DNA of 64,000 bases from Misgurnus anguillicaudatus (GCF_027580225.2 NC_073354.2:33148501-33212500); one strand, 5' to 3'. Numbered from the stretch's first letter, positions 35,446 to 60,256 are shown. Notes: generated from the sequence alone by a model not told the origin. Program-made: numbers and translations.

Positions 35446-38400
35446 ATGGTTACATTCAGCGACTCCTCTGACATCCTCAAGATGCAACCGTTATCTTGCA
35501 TCCCCACTTCGCATTCGGCGGGCCTGCGACGCAAGCAGCTGCTGTGGCAGAATGCCGTCAAACACATCATCAGCCAGCGGGGCCTGAGGGAGCAGTTCGG
35601 CGTGGAGCCCGCCCGGAAGATTCATGTCACCGATGCCTACATCGATGAAATCAACCAACAGATACGCAGCAAAGCATCACGGGGTATGACTAAACGCCGT
35701 TCCTCTGTCGCTAGGGTCCATCCCTCCTTTTTCGGAGAGCGTAGCAGCTCTTCTTTTACACAGACCAAAACGCCTGCGGACTACATCAGCGATGCTGACT
35801 TTTTCGTGCACTGGGGCCACATCATCCACGGTGTGTATGTGCCAATATTGAGACACACCTTCAAATCTCAAGACCTTGAGAAACTTTACCAGCGTCATTC
35901 CTCACACACTAGACGAACTTCATTAGTTGTCACCAACATCATCGATGTAGCTGCCAAACTGCACCTGCTTTTGCTGTACCTGGGTTTGGTACCGGGGGAA
36001 TCGGATCTGTTGCTGGGCTGCCTCACTGGGATTTTCATGGCCTGTGCGGCCACCCTGTGCCTTTTGGTACTTACCTGCAAACGCTCGCATTCACCAAGAT
36101 GGTTGCATTATGCTGGCATTGCAAGCTGGTTGTCACAGACTGCTCAGGTATTGGGTGGATTGGCGTACGGGTTGGAGAAAGACCAATCCTGGTATGTTCT
36201 GTTCACCCTGTTTGCCACATACACCCTGCTACCGTTGCCATTGCTCTGGGCTATCGGTCTCGGCACGCTTACCTCCATACTACACCTCATTGCAGAGACT
36301 GTTCGCCACTTCAATGAAGAAGGACTGCTGAGAAAGGTAGATGGATGTGAAAGGTCTGGATAGATGGATGATGGATGGTTTGATCAGTGATGCTTGGCTG
36401 GATTTAGATTTTATGGATATCAACCCAGACAGCTGACTCTGGGCCAGACCCACACTGGATCCGCACTGGAGATGCTGACTTTGGCGTGGATCTGGCCCAA
36501 AGTTAAAGTTGTCTGGTGTCTGGGAACCCAACAGTTTCTGAAACCTTCACTTACTGTAAATCTAAATGTTCTTAAAATCAAAACTGCCATCTTAATGATA
36601 AATAACAATGACTTGCACAGTCCCAATGATATGTAAAGCATACCTTTGTGCCTAAAGGGTGCATGTTAGTAAAGTTAGTACATATTGGCACCTCAAACTT
36701 GGTACCTCAAAGTTATATCGTCCTGCGTCTATGCCTCTCATAGATTGTCCTTACTTATTTACCTCAGCTGGTCCTCAATTACCCTGTTTGTATTTATTTT
36801 CAGATTCTCGCCAAGACGTTACTGTATATGTGTATGAATGTGGCTGGTTTGTTTATCCATTACCTGACTGATCGTTCCCAAAGACAAGCCTTTCTTGAGA
36901 CGCGGCGCTGCATTGAAGGCCGCATGAAGCTGGAAACTGAAAACCAGAGACAGGCAAGAGGACTTGAAGTCTGTTTGTTGTACAAATAAACTGGTTTGTG
37001 ATCCTGTAGTTAAATTGGTAGAGCATTGTGTTAACAGCGTGAAGGTCCTGAGTTTGAACCCTGGGAAACACATGGAGTAGCTGAATAACAGTAGCTGCAT
37101 TTCCATTACCCTTTAAATTGCGCATTGCGAATTACATTGCGAATTTCAAAAATACAGCCAATGGAAACATGTGATTTTCAGTCAGATAATTATTGTTTAA
37201 ATATGATATGGACTAAAACCTCCTACAAACACTTAAATACGTGTCTGCTCTCAAGGATAAGAGGCTTTCCTTGCCAATAATACAGACTACCGGCACATCC
37301 GGGAACTTGACTGTAAATTTCGTCACCGGCCCTTTTTGGGGGAACATAAACCAGACCTTCCATTGACTTCCATTCAAAATAGCGGAACAAAGCAACGTTT
37401 TTATACAGCCGGCAGGCGTAAATAACTTGTAAAATCACTCAGATTAAACATGTTGAGTAATTATCTGTCCACCCTGCCTGCCATAGAGCGCGAAAGATAC
37501 ATTAACAGATTTAATTTGGTCAATATAAAAACATGTCTCTTTCATTCTCCCAGCGTCAAATTTGTGTAACAACGCCATCCAGTGATTGCTGGAAATATTG
37601 CTAAGCCAGTTAGTTGTATGGCTGGACGGATAAGGGGACTCAGTACTGTAAATATAAAGACATAATATATAAATATGAAGTAACTTTCAAATACAAAGTA
37701 AAATCATTCACTGTCTCCCCTGTTGACTCGATGAGGTACGGGTAAATGTCCGGGTAAGACACCTCTGGCCAATAGGGAGCGTTGTTACACAAATTTGACA
37801 CTGTGAGAATGAAAGGGACGTGTTTTTATATTGACCAAATTAAATGTGTTAATGTATCTTTCGCGCTCTATGGCAGGCAGGGTGGACAGATAATTACTCA
37901 ACATGTTTAATCTGAGTGATTTCGTGGGTTGTTTGCGCCTGCCGGCTGTGTGCGAGCGTTGCTTTGTTCCGCTGTTTTGAGTGGAAGTCAGTGGAAGGTT
38001 TGGTCTGTTTTCCCCCAAAAGTGGGCGTGAACCTGTTCAGAGACATTCTATGACGTTGCGCCGGTTGTGCCTATGTTTGGATAACACTCCTACATATCTT
38101 TGGATTTAAAATAATGTACTATTACCTCTAAGAAACCTAAATAGGTTGCCACTCCTAAGGGTATAAGGATATAACCCTTACGTCTCCTTCGGTTAAAAAT
38201 AATGCCTGGTGCTGTGGATGTGATATTAGCAAACCTACCAACATCAGTCAACTTGATGTTTGGAATGACTTATCGAGAGAGGAAAAATTATGTTTCAGTC
38301 GCATTTCATCGATTAATGGCAGCGTCATTTCACAATAGTCTTTTGTCGACATTTGGAAAGTAAGGCTAAGTTTTGCCCAAATCAGCAATGGAAGCCCAGC

Positions 38401-41400
38401 TACTGTCTGTTCACCCTGCTGAAAAAAACAACATCAAACCAGCATGGACCAGCATGGGAATAACGCTGGTCTATGGTGGTTTAGCTGGTGGTCACCAGCA
38501 TACCAGCACCAAAACACAACATATGCTGGTCTTGCTGGTATGACCAGCATTAGATGCTGGTGCTAGTGCTAGTTTGGTGCTGGTTTAGCTGGTACTGATG
38601 CTGGTGCTGACATTTGCTGGTATGCTGTTTTTTTCAGCTGGGCAATACTAGTGCACACAGTGACAACACATTGATTATGATTTGGACAACAATAAGACTG
38701 ATCTACAGTGTTTTTTCGGTTTGTGGAAGTCTCTGAGGTCAGCTTTTATTCCCTCTTTAGGAGCGTTTGGTGCTATCTATCCTGCCTCGCTTTGTTGCCT
38801 TGGAGATGATTGCTGATATGAGCTCTATGGATGATGAGCTCGATCCCCAGGAATTTCACAAAATATACATCCATCAGTACAAAGATGTCAGGTATTATAC
38901 TTTAACAGGACATGATTAAGTGATATTGGGTAAAAAATTATGCCATTCAATTAGATCCTGATTAAATACTATTTTTTCCACACTGTTTTTCATCCAAGTA
39001 TCCTCTTTGCTGACATAAAGGGCTTTACGCTGTTGTCTATGAACATGTCTGCTCAAGAGTTAGTGCACTTACTCAATGAGCTCTTTGGACGTTTTGACAG
39101 GCTAGCCGAGGTAAGCTTACAGATTTGAATCCTAAAGCAGTACGAGTTTGAAGTATGACTTGTTTTAACTAATCTCAGTGTATGTCTTGTTAGGAATATC
39201 ACTGTTTGAGAATAAAGATCTTAGGGGACTGTTACTACTGTGTGTCTGGTGTACCTGAGCCTCAAAGGGCACATGCTCATTGCTGTGTGGAGATGGGATT
39301 GGCCATGATCAGCACCATGAGGTACAATACAGTGCCACATCTTGTGCGCCGTGTTACCAAGAGACAAAAGTTTCTTGGAATTCATTCATACAGTCAGCGA
39401 CTAATGCTTTTTATTGGTATATTCCTAGATTTTTAAGGAAACAACTGAACTTTGACATGGACATGAGAATTGGCATCCATTCTGGTTCGGTTCTCTGTGG
39501 TGTTCTTGGCCTGCAGAAGTGGCAGTTTGATGTTTGGTCCTGGGATGTAGGTATTGCCAACATGCTTGAAGCAGGAGGGATTGCTGGGTAAGTGAGCAAT
39601 CCTAAACACAGGCATCAACGATTCATTCATTCATCAAACTGAAAATCATCACAGTTTCATGGTGTTTATTGTTACTGTAGCTCAGTTCAGCATTGTGTTA
39701 GGAGCTCAAAGGTTGTGGGTTTGATTCCCAGGGGAACACATGAACAGTATAATGTAAATGTATGGATGCACTGAAAGTCAGTAGGGATAAAAGTGTCCGC
39801 CAAAGAGTAATATATAATCAAAACATCAAGATTGTGTGCTGATGTGACTTTTTTGATCAATTAGCTTCAACAAAAAATGCATGCTTCATCTTTCTATCCT
39901 CTATAACTGTCCTTATTGCTGTCGCAAGGAATGCCGCATCCCATTCCAGCTCTCTTGGGCCAAGGCAGGGAAACACCCTGAAAATGTCCTTCATTAACAA
40001 TAGGTTAACATATTTCAGAGCAACCTGCCCAAAACCAAACCAGCTGGGAAATTTGTGTATAAATTTGAAAGCTAGGTTTTATAGGAAACTGCATTTGTAC
40101 TCATCTTGTGTAGACCTTTCTTTTTTCTGTTTACTTTGTCAACAGACGCATCCACATTTCACGTGCTACTCTGGACTGCCTGGGTGGAACCTACCAAACA
40201 GAGGACGGCCGTGGATATGAACGCAATGAGTTTCTTCGAAAACACAACATTGACACATTCCTTATCTGCCACAAAGAGGAGGACCTAGATCAAGTGAATT
40301 CAGAACCTCTAAAACCCAGACAAAAGGTTTTGTTTGGCATTGGCTAAAACATTTCCTACTGAAAAATCCAGCAAAGGCCAGCATAAGCTGGTAGCTGGTT
40401 TTAGCTGGTTTAAGGTGGCAGTAGCTGGTCTAGGCTGGTCCTCCCAGCCTGGCAAAGCTGGTCAAGCTGGTGGGGCAGCTGGTCTTCCAGCCTGACCAGC
40501 AAAGTCCAGCTAGACCAGCTTAAAAAGTGACCAAAACACAGCTAGACCAGCTTGCTACACCAGCAATACCAGCTAAAACCAAGCTGGGAGACCAGCTAAA
40601 ACCAGCTCACCAGCTTATGCTGGTCTTAGCTGGATTTTTCAGTAGGGTTGACAAAAGTTTTCATCCAAATCTGACTGTCTCATGAACTTTCACCTCACAG
40701 ATCTTGGCATCCTTCAATACCTCTTACTCGCAGCTACCTAATTCCTCAACGCTTAGGTCCACATCCAAGGAGATCAACAAACGGATTGAGCATGCCATTG
40801 ATCTCCGCAGCAGTGAGCGTATGCGTCAGGAACACATCACTCCAACCACGCTGGTGTTTAAGGATACGCACATTGAGGAGAAGGTACAAGAAGTGACAGA
40901 TTGGGAAACATGGATATAATGATTTGGCATACTATGTTTTCCATGTCAAAACTAAGCAGACCTAACTGTTCTTTGTTTCAGTTCTCACAGGTGAGGGATG
41001 AGATGTTTAAAACCAATCTGGTCTGCTCCTTCATCATGTTTGTCCTCATTTTGGCTCTCCAAGCCATCATTCTTGCACCCAGGTACCAGATATGTCTATT
41101 CAATGTTTAGCAGCTGAATATGATTGTATTCAATTTTTCCATGTCCTCGCTGTCTTCATTCTCTGCCTGCAGGCTGTATCGGTGGTCAGCAGTCCAGTTC
41201 TGTGTATTCTTGCTGGGATATCTGGTATTGCTGGTGATGGTCCTGGCTGAAGAATTCAAATGTTGTCCCGCTGTCCTTCAGCAATTCTGCTGCTGGATCC
41301 ATGAAAACGATAAAATGAGGAACCTGCTCACTGTCATGGCTATAGCCATGAACTTTGGAATAGCTCCCTGTCATATGGTGCGAATGACAACAAAATTGTG

Positions 41401-44400
41401 CAAAATTTTGGCCAGTACCTGCCTATAAGGAGATGGTGGCTTTTAGTCTGGGCAACAGCAGCACGTAATGCTGTTTTTAAACAAGATTAGGTCACACAAG
41501 AACACACAATCTTAAAAATTCATCACATGGCATGAGATGTTGGTAAATAGTGAGATTTGGTTAAATGAATGGCATTTTTTCATTTTCTGTCCATTTTAAT
41601 CATTCATCTTCTTACACAGGTATGGTGCAGTTTTACTGAGACAGGGGCAATAAGCACGAACAACACAGAGGAACATCAGACCAGCAAAAGGCCACTATCT
41701 GTGTGCGCCTACCCAGAGGTATGACTTCTGTTTAAAAACACAAATGAAGTGTTCCTATAGCTCAAATGGTAGATGTAGGGATGATGTGTTTTTGTTGGCA
41801 AAACCTGGAAGCATTTTAGCACTTCCGGTTCCATCGTCCCAAAGTAACAGTTTTTTTGTAAATGGGGTTTTGGTTAAACTCCTTAAATAAGATCTTGGGT
41901 TAACATTAGCCCTAAATATTTTCAAGTTATACTCTACAATATAAAACACACCATGTATACATCCAAATTTGCTACATGAGACTACAGACTTGTTCGGGGG
42001 AATTCCCTGCTGAAGAAAACAACATTAAACCAGCATAGACCAGCATAATTACCATGCTGGTTTGATGCTGTTTGTGGTCACTAGCAAACCAGCACCAAAA
42101 CACAACATATGCTTGTCTTGTTGGTATGACCAGCATGGGATGCTGGTGCTAATGCTGGTTTAGCTGGTGCTAATGCTGGTTCACTAGCAAACCAGCACAA
42201 AACACAACATATGCTGGTCTTGCCGGTATGCTGTTTTTTCAGCAGGGTTTAAACATCACTACGCATGAAAATCTTAAACAACACAACATGCACAAATTCT
42301 GATTCTGATGCATAAAACTGATTCATCCCCAAAGTATTTTCTTTTCAGGGAACATGTTTTAAAATGTGTTTAATAAAGTTTGAAAGAGATGTCTCGGTGG
42401 TGATAATGTTTATGTCAAGAGACGGTGGTCAAAGGCTCAAAATATGCCACCTACTTGATATATTTTACTTATATATATGCATACAGTTCTTCATCCTGAG
42501 TGGTGTGGTTTCGATGGTGACCTGTGCTGTGTTCCTGAGGATGAGCTCTATGTTAAAGTTGACTATTCTGTTGCTGGTGGTGGCCGTCTATGCATACTTT
42601 ATCGAAGTGTCTTTCCACGTGCTCTATGTAAATCAAACAGGGCAGGAACAGTTAAGCAGGTTAGTGTCTATATCACATCTTTCACATGCTCTAGATAGAC
42701 AAGACCACTTTCATACAGCGTATATTGTGTGTATTCTCACAGGCCTCAGTACCTAAGAAGAAAAGGAGTCTCAATTCTGTTGATGGCGATGTTTGTCATT
42801 GCTGTGTTCTACAATGGCCGACGGGTATGTATTACTACGTTATACAGGTAGTTTTGTTTCAATAAACTTGGAAATACTTGGAAAATGCCTTAGAATAAAG
42901 ATTTGATTCTACCATTTGGGCTCAGTGGGAAGCTACAGCACGGCTGGACTTCCTGTGGCGTCTGCAGGCTCAGCAGGAAGTTCAGGAGATGAGAGAGCTG
43001 AGGGAACACAATGAGTGTCTGCTTCATAACATCCTGCCCGCGCACGTCGCTCGTCACTTCCTGGAGAGGAACAGAAACGACGAGGTACGTCACAGTCACA
43101 TATACACCAGAGATGACATCACTGATGACATCACAAGATAACCTCTAGATTTAATTTTTATATTTTCAGATAAGAGTAGTGCTTGGAAGTAAGTTTGGTT
43201 TGTAAGAGGTCATTTTGGATGTAATATCTTAAAGGGGACATTTCACAAGACTTTTTTAAGATGTCAAATAAGTCTTTGATGTCCCCAGAGTACGTAGGCT
43301 ATGTGAAATACCATAGCAGTGCCGTGGTTGGATAGTGCAGATTAAGGGACGGTATTATCCCCTTCTGACATCACAAGGGGAGTCAAATGTTAAATGACTT
43401 ATTTTTCACATGTTTGTAGAAAATAGTTTATCATAACTAAGTTACTGGGTTGTTCTTTTTCACATTTTCTAGGTTGATACAAGGACTGGGGAACCAATTA
43501 TAGCATTTAAATATGAAAAAAGTCAAATTTTCATGATATGTCCCCTTTAAGGCTCTGTACTCAACATTAAGTCCATGAGATTTGCCAGTTTATTCTTCGT
43601 CAGGCAAAAACTATAAGTCACTTAAAGTAATAGTGCAAGCCATACAGTTTAAGGTGTCATTTATGTCTATAGCAGGTTGAGGTAGCATTCCTGACTTTAT
43701 GACAATATTAACAGTGATTTGCTCCTTACTAGTATCATGTTGTAATTTCTCAGGAGCTGTACTCACATTCCTATGATGAGGTGGGAGTGGTGTTTGCCTC
43801 CATCGCTGGCTTCAATGACTACTATGAGCAAAAAGAGATCAAACGTGAGGGTGTCGAGTGTCTCAGATTGCTCAACGAGATCATTGCCGGCTTTGATGAG
43901 GTGGTCTTGTTTGTTTTAAAAAGTTGTCCATTTCTCGCTCTCTTATGTCTCACAAAAGATTTACTGTTTCTTGTTCTATGTGATAAAGCTGTTGGAGGAG
44001 ACATATTTTATGGACATTGAGAAAATCAAAACCATTGGCAGTTGCTACATGGCTGCATCTGGTCTGTCACCCAATAAACAGGTAAACCATGCTAATAATA
44101 TTTTAAGATAATGTCCACCTCTCAGTTTAATTTGATGACTCCATATGTGTCATAATTTTTATTTTCTGATCTCTTTAGTCTCATTTTGGAAATGACTGGC
44201 ATCACCTTAGTGAGTTGGTTCTATTCGCTCTTGCCATGCAGGAGACCTTAAGAGAGATCAACAAACACTACTTAAACCATTTCCAGCTCCGTGTCGGTAA
44301 ACATATTTATGTTTAAACAAGCAAAGCTCTCATACGGAAAAATAAAATACTTTTTAAAAATATAATTTTAAATACATTTCAAAATATACAAAAAATATAT

Positions 44401-45416
44401 TTTGAAATATTACAAATATAAATTTTTCACCAATATATTTTTTGGCATATTTTGAAATATATATTTTAAATATAAATACATTTTACGTCACATTGAAAGA
44501 AAAACTGTTGTAAGTTACAAACCTGTAAACATAGCAGGTTTGAAAAGGTTAAAATTAAATATATTTTTAACTGAAAAAATATACTTTATAATATTTTATA
44601 TTTTATACATACTTTATAAACTTTTATATTTTGCCCAGGAAAATATTTTTTTTCCATATGGTTTGTAAAATTAGAACTGTATTTGTTGCCCCTGAAATAC
44701 ATTTTAAATATATGTTGATATATGAAGGTTAAATCTAAATATGTTGCTGGGTGGATCAATCATGCAGCTAAAGAAACTTATAAATTCATTTTCTGAATTT
44801 TTTTGTTTTTAGCGGCCAAAAAAAAATTGAATAAAACATATAATCGAACAGACTTTATTTTCATTTTGGAATATTTTTTATTTTATTTAAAAATAAAAGT
44901 ATACATTCTTATAATTTTACTTGCGATCATGTCATTGCAAACTATCAAATATATATAAAGTAATTTTTTAACATCTCTTTGTTATTATATCATGTAGGAA
45001 TTGCCCATGGTCCTGTTGTTGCAGGTGTCATAGGGGCCACCAAACCCCAGTATGATATCTGGGGCATGACAGTAAATCTGGCGAGTCGTATGGACAGTAC
45101 TGGGGTCAGTGGAAGGATTCAGGTTCCCGAGGCCACACGTAATATTCTGGCAGACTGGGGCTTTGTGTTTGAGATGCGTGGTGAGATATTTATAAAAGGC
45201 GTCAGTGAGCGACAGGGACGTATCCGGACGTACTTCATTCGCACCAAAAGACGTGAGATGACCAACAATGAAACTGTCCGAGAAAAGAACGGGCACCGCG
45301 GAAGAACCACCCTGGCATCTGTGGTCTTCAGCCTTGTTCAAGCCAATCATAGAGAGAAACAAAGAGGCGCCAATGGAGGTTTCACCTTGCCAAGCAATAA
45401 TGAAGTAATGATGTGA
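35446..45416 (+). CDS. adcy8: Adenylyl cyclase type 8-like, complete
   Basis: A membrane enzyme making cAMP from ATP; the ADCY8 family is Ca2+/calmodulin-stimulated. Exons: 35446-36336, 36804-36953, 38761-38891, 38999-39110, 39194-39321, 39429-39587, 40146-40326, 40701-40883, 40982-41082, 41173-41377, 41620-41718, 42487-42659, 42743-42824, 42926-43084, 43754-43900, 43989-44081, 44179-44296, 44998-45416. All phases join, giving 3,531 nt and about 1,176 aa (human about 1,251). The ATG has Kozak GCCATGG. Visible: N-terminal calmodulin-type motif [15 protein letters not shown] (27-41); six-helix cassette; C1a with metal aspartates D396 (FADIKG) and D440 (LGDCYYC); second cassette with sequons NNT and NQT; C2a with KIKTIG, D1057 (YDIWG), N1064 and R1068; C-terminal [19 protein letters not shown], like the ADCY8 C2b calmodulin site. 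ADCY1 and ADCY3 fit less well. Intron 2 has a GC donor. The exon 7 end is uncertain (40293 or 40326; 11 codons), and exon 10 has a weak donor, GTGCGA. The C1b linker is short. Confidence 0.93.
37001..37090 (+). repeat. tRNA-derived SINE head in adcy8 intron 2
   Basis: GTAGTTAAATTGGTAGAGCA (A box) and GAGTTTGAACCCTGG (B box) are followed by GGAAACACATGGAGTAGCTG. It is degenerate, with no cloverleaf closure. Confidence 0.6.
37318..38032. mobile_element. Foldback element in adcy8 intron 2
   Basis: Arms such as AACATGTTGAGTAATTATCT and its inverse AGATAATTACTCAACATGTT, and CAAATTTGTGTAACAACG with CGTTGTTACACAAATTTG, span about 715 bp around a centre near 37.68 kb. Confidence 0.85.
38413..38642. 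mobile_element. CCAGCA-rich MITE in adcy8 intron 2
   Basis: The ends are CCCTGCTGAAAAAAACAAC and GCTGTTTTTTTCAGCTGGG. The interior is dominated by CCAGCA/TGCTGG motifs in both orientations. The same family is at 42005-42247. Confidence 0.8.
39677..39815 (+). repeat. SINE in adcy8 intron 6
   Basis: The tRNA-like head GTAGCTCAGTTCAGCATTG and B-box GGTTTGATTCCC are followed by a tail, GCACTGAAAGTCAGTAGGGA with AAAAGTGTCCGCCAAAG. This is the same tail class as at 11895. Confidence 0.75.
40355..40647. mobile_element. CCAGCT-rich MITE filling adcy8 intron 7
   Basis: CCTACTGAAAAATCCAGC and GCTGGATTTTTCAGTAGG are the termini. The interior is an irregular array of CCAGCT/AGCTGG. It occupies about 290 of the 374 bases between exons 7 and 8, where mammalian ADCY8 has an extra C1b segment. 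Confidence 0.85.
42005..42247. mobile_element. CCAGCA-rich MITE in adcy8 intron 11
   Basis: CCCTGCTGAAGAAAACAAC and GCTGTTTTTTCAGCAGGG bound a TGCTGG/CCAGCA interior, closely related to 38413-38642. Confidence 0.8.
43231..43549. mobile_element. Copy 3 of the dispersed CCCCTTTAA repeat
   Basis: AAAGGGGACATTTCACAAGA to GATATGTCCCCTTTAA, with the shared GGTTGGATAGTGCAG and GACATCACAAGGGG blocks. In adcy8 intron 14. Confidence 0.75.
44330..44960. repeat. AT-rich low-complexity filler of adcy8 intron 17
   Basis: Many TTTTGAAATAT/ATATTTCAAAA motifs occur in both orientations, bounded by ATACGGAAAAATA and TTTTTTCCATATGG. This suggests a decayed AT-rich foldback. Nothing coding. Confidence 0.5.
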
Positions 45417-45562
45417 AATATCAATAATAATTTGATGGACAATCCGCTGAGATGTTAAAACTGCCTTCATTTTGGAAACGATACCTCAAAGATCATTCAA
45501 ATTATGTCTTTATAGAAAAAAAGAAAACAAATAAAAGGACTTATTTATTCTTCTAATAAAAC
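45417..45562 (+). terminator. adcy8: adcy8 3' UTR with two AATAAA poly(A) signals
   Basis: After the TGA at 45414-45416 there are canonical AATAAA hexamers at about 45530-45535 and 45555-45560, both on the coding strand, giving a short 3' UTR of 130-170 nt. The next gene on this strand, parp1, starts 1.7 kb further on. Confidence 0.55.
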
Positions 45563-45992
45563 TATAACTTGCCACATGTAAATACGTTCTTTTATATTTG
45601 TTTTTTAATGGTTTAATAGGCCTTCTTCTATGAAGGTTAATAGTTTACCTCAGTACAGCCATTTTCAGCCGTTTACATTTTAATTTTAGAGGATTCTTTC
45701 TCATCCACACTATGGCAGCATAAAAAACATTATCAAAGGTTAAAATAGAAATGAAAACAAAACATTTATAGTTGTGTGTGTATGTGCGTGTGTACATGTG
45801 CTTGCGTATGTTAAGGTCTAAACTGAGTGTGTTTTTTTTTTCTAATCCTTTGCATGCCATATAGTGGACCATTTGCACAAAAAATACACAAATAAATTCA
45901 TGTATCACTCTTTTTGTATAAACTCCAATCCAGGTTTCGTAAGAACTAGCATACTAAGGAAATAATTATATATAAAACATAACAGGACAATT

Positions 45993-46517
45993 AAAGGGGT
46001 CATAGCGTGAAAATCCGACTTTTTCATGTTTAAGTGCTATAATTAGGTCTCTGGTGCTTCTATCAACCTAGAAAACGTAAGAAAGAACAACCCAGTAACT
46101 TAGTTTTGGTAAACCATTTTCTGCAAGCAGGTGAAAAATGAGGCCGTTCAGATTTTACATGTTTTGTGACGTAGGTAGCAAGTCCCATTACAATAATAAC
46201 GCCCCTTAATCTGCACTATCCAACCACGGCACTGCCACTTAGTTCAGAGAGAAAGAAAAAATAATAATTCAGCATAATTAAGTTTCAATTTCAACAAGCC
46301 ACCATCATTGCAATCAGTGTTTGCATTCACTTATTTGCATTTCAAAGGACACATCCAAAAATGGCACATTTTTGCTCAGACCTACAAAGTGGCAATTTTG
46401 ACATGCTATAGTAAATTATCTGTGAGGTATTTCGAGCTAAAACTTCACATACGCACTCTGGGGACACCAAAGACTAGTTTTACATCTTTTAAAAAATCTC
46501 ATAATATGACCCCTTTA
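45993..46517. mobile_element. Copy 4 of the dispersed CCCCTTTAA repeat
   Basis: AAAGGGGTCATAGCGTGAAA to CATAATATGACCCCTTT, in the adcy8-parp1 spacer. It is the most complete copy together with 28006-28538. Confidence 0.8.
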
Positions 46518-46576
46518 AAAAAAAATCCACGGCATGGCTGCTCACACTGAACCCAGTGATTTTACTGGATTTTACA

Positions 46577-46828
46577 GTAACCATTGTTGTAGTCAAGACC
46601 AAGAGGGTGTCGAGACCGAGACTTTAGGGATCACCAAGACAAGACAGAGACCAAAGACAATCAAGAATGAGACAAGACCAAAAACATCAAAAAACCCTGG
46701 GTTTGAATAACCCGGGGTTAACTATTTTCCATGTGAATAACCCTTCTGAGACCAAGATCGAGACCAAAGACAATCAAGACCATCAAAAAATGTTCTTGAC
46801 ACTGAGTACTACAAACTAACAGTAAGTG
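46577..46828. mobile_element. GAGACCAAGAC-type TIR repeat
   Basis: TTGTAGTCAAGACCAAG and CTTGACACTGAGTACTACAA are the ends. The interior is a degenerate GAGACCAAGACAA array, interrupted near 46692 by a short GGGTTTGAATAACCCGGGGT segment. Confidence 0.6.
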
Positions 46829-46919
46829 TAGTTGTTAAAAAAGTTATTTAGAACAACAAAACATATGACAACTTGGACACATTGATATCAAATAGTAAAA
46901 TACTCGAATAAAACGATAA

Positions 46920-47136
46920 CAACTGGAGGATCGATAACTCTGAGATCGATTACATCAGCCTACACAGATTGCGCACACTACAGGAATGCATTCGCGATTA
47001 GTTTGGTCTGGTATTCTGCGCGGTAGATTCTGCACGCGGGCTGAGCGCTATCGCTCATTGCATTCATTGTAGTTCGTGGCCTGTCTGACAAGAATTTGAC
47101 TCTAAACTTACAGTTTTCACCATTTAATGTGCAGAA
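46920..47136 (+). promoter_or_regulatory. parp1: parp1 5' UTR / proximal promoter (putative)
   Basis: This is a repeat-free stretch with local CpG enrichment (GCGCGGTAGATT, GCACGCGGGCTGAGCGC) directly before the parp1 ATG. No TATA box is clear. It lies between transposon copies and the first codon, so it is the best candidate for the core promoter. Position is the only evidence. Confidence 0.4.
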
Positions 47137-59443
<12,307 letters not shown>

Positions 59444-59761
59444 GTCAGTAATTCACAAATACCATATTGTCTGGAATATAAGACAACAGAAATTCCTCTC
59501 AATAGACGATGTTGTCTGATATTCTAGTATTAGATGATTACATGTCAATTATACTGTACACCCGCAAAAATGCAGTAGGTGGTGCCAAATACACATAAAC
59601 AAGTTCACATAGACTGAAGCAACCTGATAAACTACAGTCGTTTACAGTAAGGCAGACCTCTACGGATAAGAAAATATTAATAGGCTACAAGGTTTTTCAC
59701 AATAAGTGCATTTACATGCACAATCTTATGCCTATTATGCAATTATTATAACTGATAACCG

Positions 59762-60256
59762 GTGTTGGGGAAAGTTACTGTTAAAAGTAATGCATTACAA
59801 TATTAAGTTACTCCCCAAAAAAGTAACTAATTGCATTACTTAGTTACTGTTCATGGAAAGTAATGCTTAAGTTACTTTTAGTTACTTTTGCGTCACTTTT
59901 TCTTGGCTAAAGCTTGATCTCTTTCAGGCCTTGCAGGTGTTTTTATGACTGAAAAGTTCTGCATTCAGAAATTACATATTTCATCACAAAAATGTTAAGC
60001 TCTGGCCTGCCATCTCAGTTTCTGACTCAAACTGTTTCCACACAGGCGCAGAGAGTGCATACGTTTAGTTTAATTCAATACATATTTTTTAATCAAATTA
60101 ATAAACCTAAAAAAGTAACTTGAGTTACTTTTTTGAAAAAGTAACTAAAATATTAATGTGTACATTTAAAAAGTAATGCGTTACTTTACTCGTTACTTCA
60201 GAAAAGTAATGTTATTACGTAATGCAAGTTACTTGTAATGCGTTACCCCCAACACT
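59762..60256. mobile_element. GTGTTGGGG-type TIR element
   Basis: GTGTTGGGGAAAGTTACTG and GTAATGCGTTACCCCCAACAC flank repeated AGTTACTTTT/AAAGTAAT motifs. A very common fish family. In parp1 intron 8. Confidence 0.8.

Noticed and set aside
35446..45416. Cyclase as ADCY3 or ADCY1
   Set aside because: The N-terminal calmodulin motif, SWDV in C1a, EINKRIEH in C1b, the C2 region and the [10 protein letters not shown] tail agree with ADCY8; ADCY3 and ADCY1 differ at these places.
44985..45470. 161-codon minus-strand frame
   Set aside because: It is the antisense shadow of the last adcy8 exon, which is strongly conserved in the plus frame.
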